IMG/VR virus record: IMGVR_UViG_3300042392_001493
Location: 1 to 64,000 of that record
DNA: 64,000 nucleotides
Direction: 5' to 3' (one strand)
Source: a virus
Below are positions 1 through 7,921 of the stretch, in pieces. The notes below the pieces were generated by a model that searched no databases, was not told the origin of the DNA, and saw nothing but the letters and a program-made list of their open reading frames with translations. The position numbers were made by a program, and so were the translations under genes. How positions within the stretch are numbered: the stretch's first letter is position 1; each line of letters begins with the position of its first letter.

Positions 1-589
1 AAGTAATCATCTTATTGTTTTTAATAGTAGATGTAGGACCGTAGATCCAATCAAAAAACTCGTTAGGGTCAGGAGAGACCATCCAGTTTTTTTCTGGTTT
101 GTTAACGTCAACTCCAGTAAATTTTTCAAATGCAACAATTGATTTAAGGTCATCACTAAGACGACATACAGCCATACGAGCTTTTTCTGTGTGACCCTTC
201 TCCATAGTGACACAGGTAAAGTGCCAAGCATCGTCACGATAGAAAAGTTTTGGGTCTTCTAGCCCTCTACGCAACGGTCCTTCTTTTGAGATGTTATCGA
301 CATCAAGCATCCGTAGATTCGTGAGTTTATAAGTTTTTGGGTCAAGCTCTGAGATATAAATCTTGCTACGAATTATGTCACCAGTAACAAGCTGGTATCC
401 GCCTGAAGGAGTGATTATATAGTTGCCAGAGCGAAGCATTCCTATGTATCCAGTTGTTTTGTGGTAGCCAATGGAAAGGTTTGTAGCAGACCATTCTTTA
501 ACATTGGGATCAGCTAAGCGACGAACATTTTTAATCTCTCCACCTAATTGATGAATAGTAGGAGCACTCTTATCATCTTCAATCAGCAT
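1..589 (-). CDS. Beta-propeller glycosidase-like protein (partial)
   Basis: The reading frame stays open from an ATG at 589 down to the left edge, so the C-terminus is missing; about 196 residues are visible. The motifs RRGLEDPKLF and PEKNWM resemble the EDPR and EKNW signatures of five-bladed beta-propeller glycosidases and phosphorylases (GH43/GH130-like) and related sugar-processing proteins. Its start overlaps the 3' end of the methyltransferase gene by 11 bases, so the two are probably translationally coupled. A role in modifying or trimming glycans is inference; the fold family is moderately supported and the substrate is unknown. Confidence 0.5.
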   Translation of the reverse strand, partial: MLIEDDKSAPTIHQLGGEIKNVRRLADPNVKEWSATNLSIGYHKTTGYIGMLRSGNYIITPSGGYQLVTGDIIRSKIYISELDPKTYKLTNLRMLDVDNISKEGPLRRGLEDPKLFYRDDAWHFTCVTMEKGHTEKARMAVCRLSDDLKSIVAFEKFTGVDVNKPEKNWMVSPDPNEFFDWIYGPTSTIKNNKMIT

Positions 590-1367
590 AAATCACCTTT
601 GGGTATCTATCAACAACTCCACTTACTTTCTTTGTAAGAGCAAAAATATTATCTCCAGTATGTTGAAGTTTAATTCCTATCTGCTCGAGACGAGGTCCAA
701 TGGCTGTATGTGGTTCTTCAAATGAATCTTCAGTCCAAGTGTGACCGTCAAACCCTGCAGCTTTAAGAACGGCTGTAAGAGAGTGAATGCTGTATTCATA
801 GTTATGCCTGTATCGTGATCTATCGTGACGATACTGCATATAGAAGTATGGCTCTATACCATTAATAATTTTGTGAATTGCCCAAGTGCTGGCGCAGTTG
901 GGTGTTGTAACTAAAAGGGTTCCTCCGACTTTAAGAACTCTATTGATCTCTAAAAGCATGTACATGGGGTCGACCTCCATGTGCTCGATAACTTCCGAGA
1001 GGAGTATGAAGTCGAAGGAATTATCGTCGAAGGGAAGAGGTTCATCTTCAATGTTTACACGACCAACTTTAAGGTTGATGGATTCATCTTGAAGTGTAAA
1101 AGTATCTTCGCCAAGTTTAGGTTTATCTAGATTAAAATCAGTAACGGTTAAATCTAGCTCTGGTGCAAGTTTGCTGAGAACAAGGGGGATAAGTGTTGTT
1201 GTTCCTACTTCTAAAAAATTACCTTGAGGTTTTTGGTCAAGAATTACTTGGAGAGTTCTTGCCATGCGACGAGCGTGGCCCTGATGGTAGTGGTCAGACT
1301 TTTTAATTAAAGGTTTCATTGCGCTGACAATCTCTGGGGAGATGTCTTTATAAGTTTCAACTATCAT
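579..1367 (-). CDS. SAM-dependent class I methyltransferase
   Basis: The 262-residue protein has the order expected of a class I methyltransferase (Methyltransf_11 type). The SAM-binding motif I is FLEVGTTT near residue 50. The acidic and post-I region PFDDNSFDFILLSEVIEHM lies near residue 115, and the motif III-like stretch VLKVGGTLLVTTPN near residue 145. It overlaps the dCMP deaminase gene by ATGA and the sugar-processing gene downstream. Proteins of this type often methylate sugars or small molecules, and the neighbouring propeller protein fits a glycan-related role, but the substrate cannot be read from the sequence. Confidence 0.8.
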   Translation of the reverse strand: MIVETYKDISPEIVSAMKPLIKKSDHYHQGHARRMARTLQVILDQKPQGNFLEVGTTTLIPLVLSKLAPELDLTVTDFNLDKPKLGEDTFTLQDESINLKVGRVNIEDEPLPFDDNSFDFILLSEVIEHMEVDPMYMLLEINRVLKVGGTLLVTTPNCASTWAIHKIINGIEPYFYMQYRHDRSRYRHNYEYSIHSLTAVLKAAGFDGHTWTEDSFEEPHTAIGPRLEQIGIKLQHTGDNIFALTKKVSGVVDRYPKVIYAD

Positions 1368-1765
1368 ATGTCTGAGTCCCTATCATAGGTAACTAGTCTT
1401 TCGATTCCAGCAGATGCTATTAACTTCGAGCAACCGGGACAAGGTGTGCCAGTTACATAAAGTGTTGAACCTTTTAACTCTTCCCAAGATGCACGAACTA
1501 TTGCATTTGCTTCTGAGTGAGTTGCCCAGCAAAGATCGTAATCTCCTTTTGAATGTTCTGAGTTTGGATCTAAAGCTCTAGGACATTCCCCTGTTGCACC
1601 ACAAGAACGCTCATCACCTGCAGGAGTTCCGTTGTATCCAGTTGAAATAATCTTATTGTTTTTAACAATGACTGTTCCGTGTTGCGCTCGCACACAGTCG
1701 CCACGCAAGGAAACTGCAAGAGCGATGTTCATATAATAAACATCCCAGTCTGGTCTTTGAATCAT
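1364..1765 (-). CDS. Deoxycytidylate (dCMP) deaminase
   Basis: A 133-residue zinc deaminase of the ComEB/dCMP deaminase family. The zinc and catalytic motif is HSEAN (His and Glu present) followed by TPCPGC about 30 residues later. An additional Cys-rich insert (CGATGECPRA) is typical of dCMP deaminases. It converts dCMP to dUMP, the precursor for dTMP, so it fits with the ribonucleotide reductase on the same strand in supplying DNA precursors. Its stop overlaps the methyltransferase start (ATGA). Confidence 0.9.
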   Translation of the reverse strand: MIQRPDWDVYYMNIALAVSLRGDCVRAQHGTVIVKNNKIISTGYNGTPAGDERSCGATGECPRALDPNSEHSKGDYDLCWATHSEANAIVRASWEELKGSTLYVTGTPCPGCSKLIASAGIERLVTYDRDSDI

Positions 1766-1828
1766 TATGACACCCTATCAAAATAAAATGGTGAGCAGTT
1801 TTAAGACATGCTCAGGTCTTAGAATATA

Positions 1829-2284
1829 TTACTGAATTTGAATTGCCTTTGGGCGCTTTTCTTCTGGAAGTTCTTGCTTGAGATAAATGCTTAGAATGCC
1901 ATTTTCAAAGGTTGCTGACTTAACTTCTACATAATCTGCAAGCGCAAATTGATGCTCGAAGTCTCTAGTAGCTATACCTTTATGAACAAAGCTGCCTAGA
2001 ATCTCTACATCTTTCTTTCCAGAGATTTTTAGAATTCCGTTATGATGAACAATCTCGATCTCGTCTTTATTAAAGCCAGCCAAAGCAAGCTCTACACCAT
2101 AACTTTCATCGCTCATTTTGAGGATGTTGTATGGAGGATAAGTGTTCTTTGTTGTGGAACTATGAAGATCTTCCAATAACTTCCAATGTCTATCAAAACC
2201 AACTGTCCAACTATCTATTTGAGGTAGGGACCAAGTTGTTGTTATTGGTGTATATGTTTGATTTGATGGTACTAATCTAGACAT
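1829..2284 (-). CDS. hsp20: Small heat shock protein, Hsp20/alpha-crystallin family
   Basis: A 151-residue protein with an alpha-crystallin domain from about residue 55 to the end. The strands SYGVELALAGFNKDEIEI and GILKISGKK are typical of IbpA-like chaperones, and the conserved C-terminal GILSIYLKQELPEE region follows. The family forms oligomers that hold unfolding proteins in solution. Hsp20 genes are known from T4-like cyanophages; here one sits in an actinophage-like genome. A terminator at 2366-2404 separates it from the gene upstream, so it needs its own promoter in 2285-2365. Confidence 0.9.
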   Translation of the reverse strand: MSRLVPSNQTYTPITTTWSLPQIDSWTVGFDRHWKLLEDLHSSTTKNTYPPYNILKMSDESYGVELALAGFNKDEIEIVHHNGILKISGKKDVEILGSFVHKGIATRDFEHQFALADYVEVKSATFENGILSIYLKQELPEEKRPKAIQIQ

Positions 2285-2365
2285 GACTGTCTCGCTTTCT
2301 GCTACCCCCTTAGGCGGTAACGGTTTATGTGACCCCTTGTGGCAGTCACTGTAATAGTATAAAAC

Positions 2366-2404
2366 AAAAATAGAGGGGTCTTTATTTCCAGACCCCCCTA
2401 TTTT
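2366..2404 (-). terminator. Rho-independent terminator
   Basis: An inverted repeat with arms AAAATAGAGGGGTCT and AGACCCCCCTATTTT. On the minus strand the hairpin is followed by a T-rich run, so it ends the transcript of the lysine-rich membrane protein gene at 2412-2753. Confidence 0.85.
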
Positions 2405-2411
2405 GTAGACT

Positions 2412-2753
2412 TTAGCGTGACTTCTTTTTAGCCACTGCTTTCTTCTTCTTCTTCTTTGGCGCTGCTGCCTTTTTCTTTACAGACTTTTTGGCAGGGCTAG
2501 CTTTCTTTTTTGCCACTGCCTTTTTGACTGGTTTCTTTTTGGCAACTGTCTTTTTCTTTACAACTGCCTTTTTCTTAGAACCTCTGTAAGTAGCTAAAGG
2601 AGTTCCTTCTAAAACCCAGCCGTCGTTGTCACGATCAATTGCGCGATCAACAAGACGTTTAATTTCTTTATCTTGTTTATCTTCCTTAATAGCGTAGTAA
2701 GCAATTACTACACCAATAGCTCCGACAACAAGTATTACTAACTGAATGTCCAT
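2412..2753 (-). CDS. Membrane-anchored lysine/alanine-rich (histone H1-like) protein
   Basis: The 113-residue protein has one hydrophobic segment at residues 3-21 (LVILVVGAIGVVIAYYAI), a short charged linker, and about 55 C-terminal residues made almost only of Lys, Ala, Pro, Val and Ser in KKKAVAKKK-type repeats. Such tails resemble histone H1 and bacterial H1-like DNA-binding proteins. The combination of a membrane anchor and an H1-like tail suggests holding DNA at the membrane, which is inference. The gene ends directly at a strong terminator. Confidence 0.75.
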   Translation of the reverse strand: MDIQLVILVVGAIGVVIAYYAIKEDKQDKEIKRLVDRAIDRDNDGWVLEGTPLATYRGSKKKAVVKKKTVAKKKPVKKAVAKKKASPAKKSVKKKAAAPKKKKKKAVAKKKSR

Positions 2754-2787
2754 ATATGTCCTTTTCTCGAGAATGAACTAGATTATC

Positions 2788-2961
2788 CTAGCGCTTTCCA
2801 GCCCAACCTCCACCACGAAAGATGACAGATGTTTTGCCGAAAAATTTCTTAGCCTCGCTGCCACAAGTAGGACATGGGGCAGTTTGAGGTGCTTGACCAA
2901 AGGGGAAATCAAGATCCATTAATTTATTACAGGTAGCGCATCTATACTCGTATGTACTCAA
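2788..2961 (-). CDS. FmdB-family zinc ribbon protein
   Basis: A 57-residue reading frame with the FmdB pattern: YEYRCATC near the N-terminus, CPTCG after about 20 residues, and a C-terminal FRGGGW. Four cysteines can bind one zinc. Translation most likely begins at TTG 2961, nine bases downstream of the purine-rich AGAGAGGG; the start lies inside the 3' end of whiB in another frame. The family is called a putative regulator, but its biochemical role is not established. Confidence 0.75.
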   Translation of the reverse strand: MSTYEYRCATCNKLMDLDFPFGQAPQTAPCPTCGSEAKKFFGKTSVIFRGGGWAGKR

Positions 2962-3244
2962 ACTTAATCCCTCTCTTTCTTAAAATCTGATGGCGCTGTT
3001 CTTCAGTCATACCTCCCCAGACGCCATAAATTTCTGGAGTGTTGAGAGCGTGCTCTAGGCACTGCATCTTCACGGGACAAGTATTGCATATAGAAACGGC
3101 TATTTTTTCTTTTTGAGATTTTTTCTTTCCTCTAAGACTATTCTCTAGAAAGAAAGTATTAGTCTCAAAACTTCTACATACTCCTTCTTCCTGCCACTCC
3201 CAATTGGAATGAATAGGTTTTAGGTAAGTGCTAACTGATGGCAC
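2942..3244 (-). CDS. whiB: WhiB-family iron-sulfur transcriptional regulator
   Basis: A 100-residue protein with the four WhiB cysteines (VCRSF, CNTC, QCLEHAL) and the diagnostic GVWGGMTEEQR turn followed by a basic tail. WhiB proteins bind a 4Fe-4S cluster and contact the actinobacterial primary sigma factor; actinophages carry them to redirect host transcription. The start is a GTG with GGGAG five bases upstream. It overlaps the FmdB gene at its 3' end. This is the clearest sign in the window of an actinobacterial host. Confidence 0.93.
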   Translation of the reverse strand: MPSVSTYLKPIHSNWEWQEEGVCRSFETNTFFLENSLRGKKKSQKEKIAVSICNTCPVKMQCLEHALNTPEIYGVWGGMTEEQRHQILRKRGIKFEYIRV

Positions 3245-3335
3245 GATTCTCCCTTATGAATTTAATGTTATAAGTTTAGTGTCGTAAGTATAGATTATTA
3301 AACAAGCCTCGCCGACACTATTTAATACAATAGAT

Positions 3336-3899
3336 TTAGTTTCCAGGCACCCACAGCTGATCGCCGCTTTCTTTATTTTCATATCGAGCTAAAACAAATA
3401 ATAGATCTGAAAGTCTATTTAAATACTTTGCTGTCAGAAGATTTACACCTTCTCCAAAACTATGAATAGCATGCCAAGTCCTTCTTTCTGCACGACGAAC
3501 TATTGTCCTTGCCACATGGAGATGCGAAGAAGCTGAAGAGCCAGATGGCAGTACAAATGAGTTAAGAGGCTCTAACTCTGAATTGTAGGTATCAATCTGT
3601 TGCTCTAAGTAATCTATTTGTTCCTGTGTAACTCTGAGTGGCTTTATTTTTGGATTGTCGACAACTGGAGTACAAAGATCTGCTCCCACATCAAACATGT
3701 TGTTTTGAATTGTTGTTAGTAAATCTTTTATAACAGGATTAGTTACATGTAAAAGCACTACACCTAGGTAGGAATTAGCTTCATCAACGGTTGCAAAGGC
3801 TTCAAGTCTTGGGTCATTTTTAGAAGTTCTACTCATGTCTCCAAGAGAAGTGGTGCCATCGTCGCCTGTCTTTGTGTAAATTCTAGTTAGGTGAACCAT
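3336..3899 (-). CDS. PduO-type ATP:cob(I)alamin adenosyltransferase
   Basis: About 187 residues with the PduO/MMAB signature RIYTKTGDDGTTSLGD at the N-terminus, EAFATVDEANSYLG and the C-terminal RRAERR motif. The family makes adenosylcobalamin from cob(I)alamin and ATP. A longer start at 3923 is possible, but ATG 3899 overlaps the stop of a 43-residue gene as TAATG, the tight spacing used throughout this cluster. Adenosylcobalamin is the cofactor of the class II ribonucleotide reductase three genes upstream, so the two enzymes form a functional pair. Confidence 0.92.
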   Translation of the reverse strand: MVHLTRIYTKTGDDGTTSLGDMSRTSKNDPRLEAFATVDEANSYLGVVLLHVTNPVIKDLLTTIQNNMFDVGADLCTPVVDNPKIKPLRVTQEQIDYLEQQIDTYNSELEPLNSFVLPSGSSASSHLHVARTIVRRAERRTWHAIHSFGEGVNLLTAKYLNRLSDLLFVLARYENKESGDQLWVPGN

Positions 3900-4030
3900 T
3901 AGTGTCCTGTCATTGAGCGCCAAATGTCTACGCTAAGTTTGTTTGAAATATACATAAAAGATAAAGTTATTGATAGTTGAAGGATAATTTCAGCAGAAGT
4001 CTTGCCTTTAGTTTTTAACATCAAGGCCAT
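3899..4030 (-). CDS. Small single-span membrane protein (43 aa)
   Basis: Starts at an ATG overlapping the 3' end of the DUF4430 gene and stops at a TAA that overlaps the adenosyltransferase start. A hydrophobic stretch (EIILQLSITLSFMYIS) is followed by a short polar tail. The overlaps on both sides support a real gene. Function is unknown; its place in a cobalamin-related cluster is the only hint. Confidence 0.55.
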   Translation of the reverse strand: MALMLKTKGKTSAEIILQLSITLSFMYISNKLSVDIWRSMTGH

Positions 4031-4473
4031 TTTAGATCTCCATTTGTAGAAAAGACCAGACCTAAAGAGTCGCCTTCAGATAAGGAAATCTCATTGATTC
4101 CTGTCTGAGCCCAACCCCACTCGTTAAAGAAAGGAAGTAGTTTCTTTTCTTTTACTATGACAGCCCAGTAAGCATCTTCTGGTGGCATAACCTCACAAGA
4201 TTCCACAGTTTGATTTGGAAGATCATTGAGTCTGCAGATAACAGCATCACCGTATTTTTGTGTGCCTTCTGTTGTATAACCAGACATTTTCAACAACTCT
4301 AATGCATTTGTTTCAGCAGAAACTTCTATACACTTTTCTACTTTTGTTTCAGCATTAAGAGAACCAAAATCAACATATAAGTTGACGCAGTTGTTGTCGG
4401 ACTTACTTACAAAAGACAAACCAACATAAAACAAACCAATAACTAAAAAAGACAGTACTAGTCTATTTTTCAT
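4021..4473 (-). CDS. Secreted or membrane-anchored DUF4430 (transcobalamin-like) protein
   Basis: A 150-residue protein with an N-terminal signal or anchor (residues 4-22). The second half (DAYWAVIVKE, NEWGWAQTGIN, LSEGDSLGLVF) resembles the DUF4430 fold, which is also the C-terminal domain of transcobalamin-type proteins. No lipobox cysteine is evident. It overlaps the ribonucleotide reductase gene by ATGA and is followed by the adenosyltransferase. Cobalamin binding at the cell surface is an attractive inference from this context, not something the sequence proves. Confidence 0.6.
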   Translation of the reverse strand: MKNRLVLSFLVIGLFYVGLSFVSKSDNNCVNLYVDFGSLNAETKVEKCIEVSAETNALELLKMSGYTTEGTQKYGDAVICRLNDLPNQTVESCEVMPPEDAYWAVIVKEKKLLPFFNEWGWAQTGINEISLSEGDSLGLVFSTNGDLKWP

Positions 4474-6512
4474 TGATTCTCCTTTATAAGCCTCACCTCA
4501 CAAGCATCAGTGGTGCAGTATGCCTCACCGATAGCGTCAGCAGCAAGTCCTTCATAAACACCTGAGAAATCAATAGGGAATAACTTCATTGTGTATTCCT
4601 CGTACTCTTCTTTTGTAATTTGTGTGTATGGCATCTGAGGGTATGTAAAGTTTCCAGATGGTAGGAATGAAACAGTCTTGAGCTGGCCATCATACATATG
4701 TAGGACAGTTCCAACATGTTCCTTCTCTGTTTCTGGATTGAATGAAATAGTTACAGACACAGAATTATCAGACCAGTAGCGCTGTGCAGTTGCTGCAAGA
4801 GCCATCTTTTCAAAAATAGTTACATCTTTTTCTGCACGCTCTGCTAGCGATTCAATTGGGAAGAAAACAACAGATGTTGTGTCAGGAGACTCTGATGCTG
4901 GTTCAACTCTGTAGTTTGCCATCTTAAAGAGTGGAAGCATTGGATCTGAGTTAGCAAAACGAATTGCACGATTGAAGTGCTTTCCACCTGGAGTCCAGTG
5001 AACTCCTGGAGACTCACCTGCAAGAATGCTAACGGTTCCTGATGGCTTAACGGTTGTGGTCTTGATCGACTCACGAATACCAAGCCATTCTGAGTATGTA
5101 ATATCGTAGTTCTTAACTACGCTGTATCCAGCATCCATCCATTCCTTTAGAACTGGTAAGCCAATACGATCTGCAAAGTTAGCTACACCAGAGATTGATG
5201 TTCCAATTCTGCGATTGCGTTGCATAATTGCATTTGTTTCTTCCCAGTGTGTTGGAAGAAGAGTTACAGTCTTAGCGTAAAGATATGCAAACTTTAAAGT
5301 GCGCTTGAAATCTTCTAAGTCATCGTGGCGATTTAAATAAGTTTCAACAAGGGTGCACATTTCATATGACTCAAGAGATTGTTCAGCGCAAGGGTTGTAT
5401 CCCATAATGCGATGGTCTTTGTTATTAGGTGGATCAATTAGGCGACCATACTTGCGTGATAGGTCAAGCCAAACAACTCCGGGTTCTCCATTGAGTGCAA
5501 TGCCTTCAACAATTCCTGATAGGTCTTGTCCAACCTCTGCTGCAACAGAGTTGTTAGACATCCATCCCCAACCGGGAGATTTAGGATCATATGAGTTGCG
5601 CTCTGGAAATACTTCTGCGTTCTTTAAATTAAGGAATGTTTCATCGTCTAATCTTCCGATAAGGAGTTCAGCAGAGCGACGAACATTGCCAGAAACAACG
5701 CACACGCCAATGAGATTACCAATATCGGCGATATCAGTACGAGTGACTTTTTCATTTTCACGACCAGTAAACAACTTTCTAATGTAGTTATGAAGTTTAA
5801 TAAGTGGATCTGGACCTGCTGCAGTTCCACCAAAGATTTTAATAGGAGCACCTGCTGGACGAACAAGTGAGTAGTCATATTCAAATGTTGGTTGGTCTGG
5901 TTTTAAATATGAATTAATAAGTTGTGCAGTTGTGTCTACCCAACCTTCACGAGTATCTGCAACTACAACAATTGATACTTCATCTTTTGGCTTATAGATA
6001 GTGAAATCTTTATCTGCACCAAGGTCATCAAAACCAACGCCAACGCCAAGCATTGATGCTTCCATAAGAAATGCAAATGGTTTTGCTGGATCGTTTTTTG
6101 TCATTTCCTTTGTAGATACAAAAGCACAATTTTGTAAAGCTGCAGAGTTCTTTTGCTCATTAACAAGTGGTGTTCCCATAACCCAAAGACCACGTCCGGG
6201 TGGAGTCCACTTCAAATTAAATAAACGGTCAAATGCTTCTTTAGCTGAAGCTGCTGCACGAGTGTCTGACCAAGGGAGTCGTGAAGTCTTGCAATGGTCT
6301 TTTTGAATGGAGTACATGCCATTAATAACACGCTCACAGACATCAACCCAAGTCTCTTTGGTTCCATCTTCTTTTAAGCGAGAATAAGTCCTAAGAAAGG
6401 TAATCTCACCTACAGAGTTTCCACCTGCATCCTTGTAACCAAATGGTGATTGTTTTTCCTTATATGAGGAGACAAACTCTTCAGAAAGCTTAAATGAAAA
6501 TGCAACAGACAT
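4470..6512 (-). CDS. nrdJ: Adenosylcobalamin-dependent class II ribonucleoside-triphosphate reductase
   Basis: At 680 residues this matches monomeric RTPR enzymes like that of Lactobacillus leichmannii. Visible key parts are the first active-site cysteine in LQNCAFVST, the radical and proton-transfer motif NPCAEQSLESYEMC with the cysteine-glutamate pair, KPSGTVSIL, and a C-terminal redox pair CTTDAC with four residues between the cysteines, as in RTPR. It reduces NTPs to dNTPs with B12 and needs no oxygen. A Shine-Dalgarno GAGGAG precedes the start. It leads a coupled group with the DUF4430, membrane and adenosyltransferase genes. Confidence 0.95.
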   Translation of the reverse strand: MSVAFSFKLSEEFVSSYKEKQSPFGYKDAGGNSVGEITFLRTYSRLKEDGTKETWVDVCERVINGMYSIQKDHCKTSRLPWSDTRAAASAKEAFDRLFNLKWTPPGRGLWVMGTPLVNEQKNSAALQNCAFVSTKEMTKNDPAKPFAFLMEASMLGVGVGFDDLGADKDFTIYKPKDEVSIVVVADTREGWVDTTAQLINSYLKPDQPTFEYDYSLVRPAGAPIKIFGGTAAGPDPLIKLHNYIRKLFTGRENEKVTRTDIADIGNLIGVCVVSGNVRRSAELLIGRLDDETFLNLKNAEVFPERNSYDPKSPGWGWMSNNSVAAEVGQDLSGIVEGIALNGEPGVVWLDLSRKYGRLIDPPNNKDHRIMGYNPCAEQSLESYEMCTLVETYLNRHDDLEDFKRTLKFAYLYAKTVTLLPTHWEETNAIMQRNRRIGTSISGVANFADRIGLPVLKEWMDAGYSVVKNYDITYSEWLGIRESIKTTTVKPSGTVSILAGESPGVHWTPGGKHFNRAIRFANSDPMLPLFKMANYRVEPASESPDTTSVVFFPIESLAERAEKDVTIFEKMALAATAQRYWSDNSVSVTISFNPETEKEHVGTVLHMYDGQLKTVSFLPSGNFTYPQMPYTQITKEEYEEYTMKLFPIDFSGVYEGLAADAIGEAYCTTDACEVRLIKENQ

Positions 6513-6573
6513 AACTATCTCCTCTTAACAAAAATGATTGATTACTACTAGGAAACCCTAGATGGAAATTCTA

Positions 6574-6807
6574 CTAGATGTCGAACAACACGCTTTGGTC
6601 GTTTTGCTCTATTTCTTCTACTTTGAAGCCTATCACCTTCGACTGAGCGCACTCAAGTCCCGCAATAAACTGATCCGAAAGCTTATGAAGTTTAGAGTAT
6701 TCGATTACTTCTTTAAGTTCATCATAAATCTTATGTCGTACATCGTTTTCTATTTGATCTCTTACTGTATCGTACTGACTCCAAGTTACTGCAACGTTCT
6801 CGCACAT
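6574..6807 (-). CDS. Hypothetical protein (77 aa)
   Basis: Acidic, mostly helical protein with two cysteines (MCENV and LECAQS). The stop of the upstream minus-strand gene lies immediately before its start, consistent with an operon leading into nrdJ. I do not recognise a family. A hydrophobic frame on the opposite strand covers the same bases but has no ribosome binding site and looks like its shadow. Confidence 0.6.
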   Translation of the reverse strand: MCENVAVTWSQYDTVRDQIENDVRHKIYDELKEVIEYSKLHKLSDQFIAGLECAQSKVIGFKVEEIEQNDQSVLFDI

Positions 6808-6809
6808 TA

Positions 6810-6992
6810 TTACTTCTTTCTTTTAGGTGTGCAATTATGTGTGTAATTGTGAGGATTGCAAGTGTGAACCTGAACTAGAAGGTCATCTTGATCACACTCG
6901 CCACAACAAATTTTTTGAACCATGTAACCTTGAGTAATAAGTTTGGCAGCCATTTCTGCTACCTCTTGAGTATTGGTTTGTTTGTCAAACAT
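6810..6992 (-). CDS. Hypothetical Cys/His-rich small protein (60 aa)
   Basis: The protein carries CCGEC, then HTCNPH and HNC, a spacing that could bind zinc. It sits head-to-tail with its neighbours on the minus strand ahead of nrdJ. No family recognised. Confidence 0.55.
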   Translation of the reverse strand: MFDKQTNTQEVAEMAAKLITQGYMVQKICCGECDQDDLLVQVHTCNPHNYTHNCTPKRKK

Positions 6993-7009
6993 ATTTATTA
7001 GGAAACAAG

Positions 7010-7225
7010 TTATACATTAACTGAATCCTCTCCAGTAATCAATAGTCCTGATGGAAAACTTTGAGCCCATGAAGATAGGCACTCTGTTGAATGAAAATAT
7101 CTTACCTTCTGTATCGCTCTTGGCCAATGAACTGTGATGGCTCTTGCTGGGGTAAAAGTTTGGTGAGAAGGACAACCCTCCCAAGAACACTCTACTTCTG
7201 TGGGTTCTTGTTGGGGTGTTTGCAT
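7010..7225 (-). CDS. Hypothetical protein with possible zinc-binding Cys/His pairs (71 aa)
   Basis: The preferred start is ATG 7225 (MQTPQQEPTE), because longer versions would overlap the glycosyltransferase start on the other strand. CSWEGCPSH and FHSTEC could form a treble-clef-like zinc site (two cysteines, then His and Cys). A -10-like TATTAT lies six bases before the ATG, so the mRNA may be leaderless. Function unknown. Confidence 0.55.
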   Translation of the reverse strand: MQTPQQEPTEVECSWEGCPSHQTFTPARAITVHWPRAIQKVRYFHSTECLSSWAQSFPSGLLITGEDSVNV

Positions 7226-7261
7226 AGTCAAATAATAGTCGCATAATGTAGTATTCGATAT
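7226..7261. promoter_or_regulatory. Divergent promoter region, probably leaderless in both directions
   Basis: The 36 bases between two divergent starts hold TATTAT (minus strand, six bases before ATG 7225) and TAGTAT at 7249-7254 (plus strand, seven bases before ATG 7262). Neither start has a Shine-Dalgarno sequence. Leaderless genes are common in Actinobacteria. Confidence 0.45.
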
Positions 7262-7921
7262 ATGACGACACCCCATTACGATGTAGCGATAGCAACTCCC
7301 GGCCATAGCATGAAAGCTGAGTATGTTAAAAGTTTAATACTTACATGCTCTGAATTAGATCGTTTGGGTAAGTCCTACATTTGGCTAAACAAGTATTCAT
7401 CCTTTGTGCCAAGTGCTCGAGAACTTACAGCAACGGACACCTACAGCCATAACTGGGAAACTCGGGTTATTGGTTCCGGGGCCTTCAGCTGTGAAAAAAT
7501 CTTCTGGATCGATTCAGACATCGAATGGGAGGTAGGTGATTTCCTGAAGCTGTTGGACTCACCCCTAGATATTATTTCCGGGCTTTACCAGACCTCGCCT
7601 GATGGAACGGTGGCAGTTAACAAGTTAGATGAGAAGGGTCGCCCTAAGAAGGTCAATAGGAGCGAGTTTATGTTAGATGTTGAACCCCTAGAGGTAGGGG
7701 GAGTTGGATTTGGGTTTGTGGCTATGAAGGCTGAGGTATTTGAAAATACCCCTAGGCCATGGTTTTTGATTGATAGGGTCAAATGGGACGAAGTGGACTT
7801 TGAGTGCAATGTTGGGGAGGATTACTCTTTTTGCAACAATGCTAGGAGAGCTGGGTATAGGGTTATGGTCGACCCTATGGTCAGGGTCAAGCATCATAAA
7901 GAGACAGTCTACCTACCCTAA
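7262..7921 (+). CDS. GT-A fold glycosyltransferase
   Basis: The 219-residue protein starts with a GT2-like nucleotide-binding edge (YDVAIATPGHSMK). It has the metal-binding motif WIDSDIEW near residue 82, GVGFGFVAMKAEVF near residue 145 and EDYSFCNNARRAGYRV near residue 190, the expected order for a small GT-A glycosyltransferase. Phages use such enzymes to modify DNA, virion proteins or host surface glycans; which applies is not visible. It is the first plus-strand gene and faces the nrdJ cluster. Confidence 0.75.
   Translation: MTTPHYDVAIATPGHSMKAEYVKSLILTCSELDRLGKSYIWLNKYSSFVPSARELTATDTYSHNWETRVIGSGAFSCEKIFWIDSDIEWEVGDFLKLLDSPLDIISGLYQTSPDGTVAVNKLDEKGRPKKVNRSEFMLDVEPLEVGGVGFGFVAMKAEVFENTPRPWFLIDRVKWDEVDFECNVGEDYSFCNNARRAGYRVMVDPMVRVKHHKETVYLP

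Noticed and set aside
6562-6846. Hydrophobic 94-codon frame on the plus strand
   Set aside because: Antisense to two coupled minus-strand genes and without a ribosome binding site.
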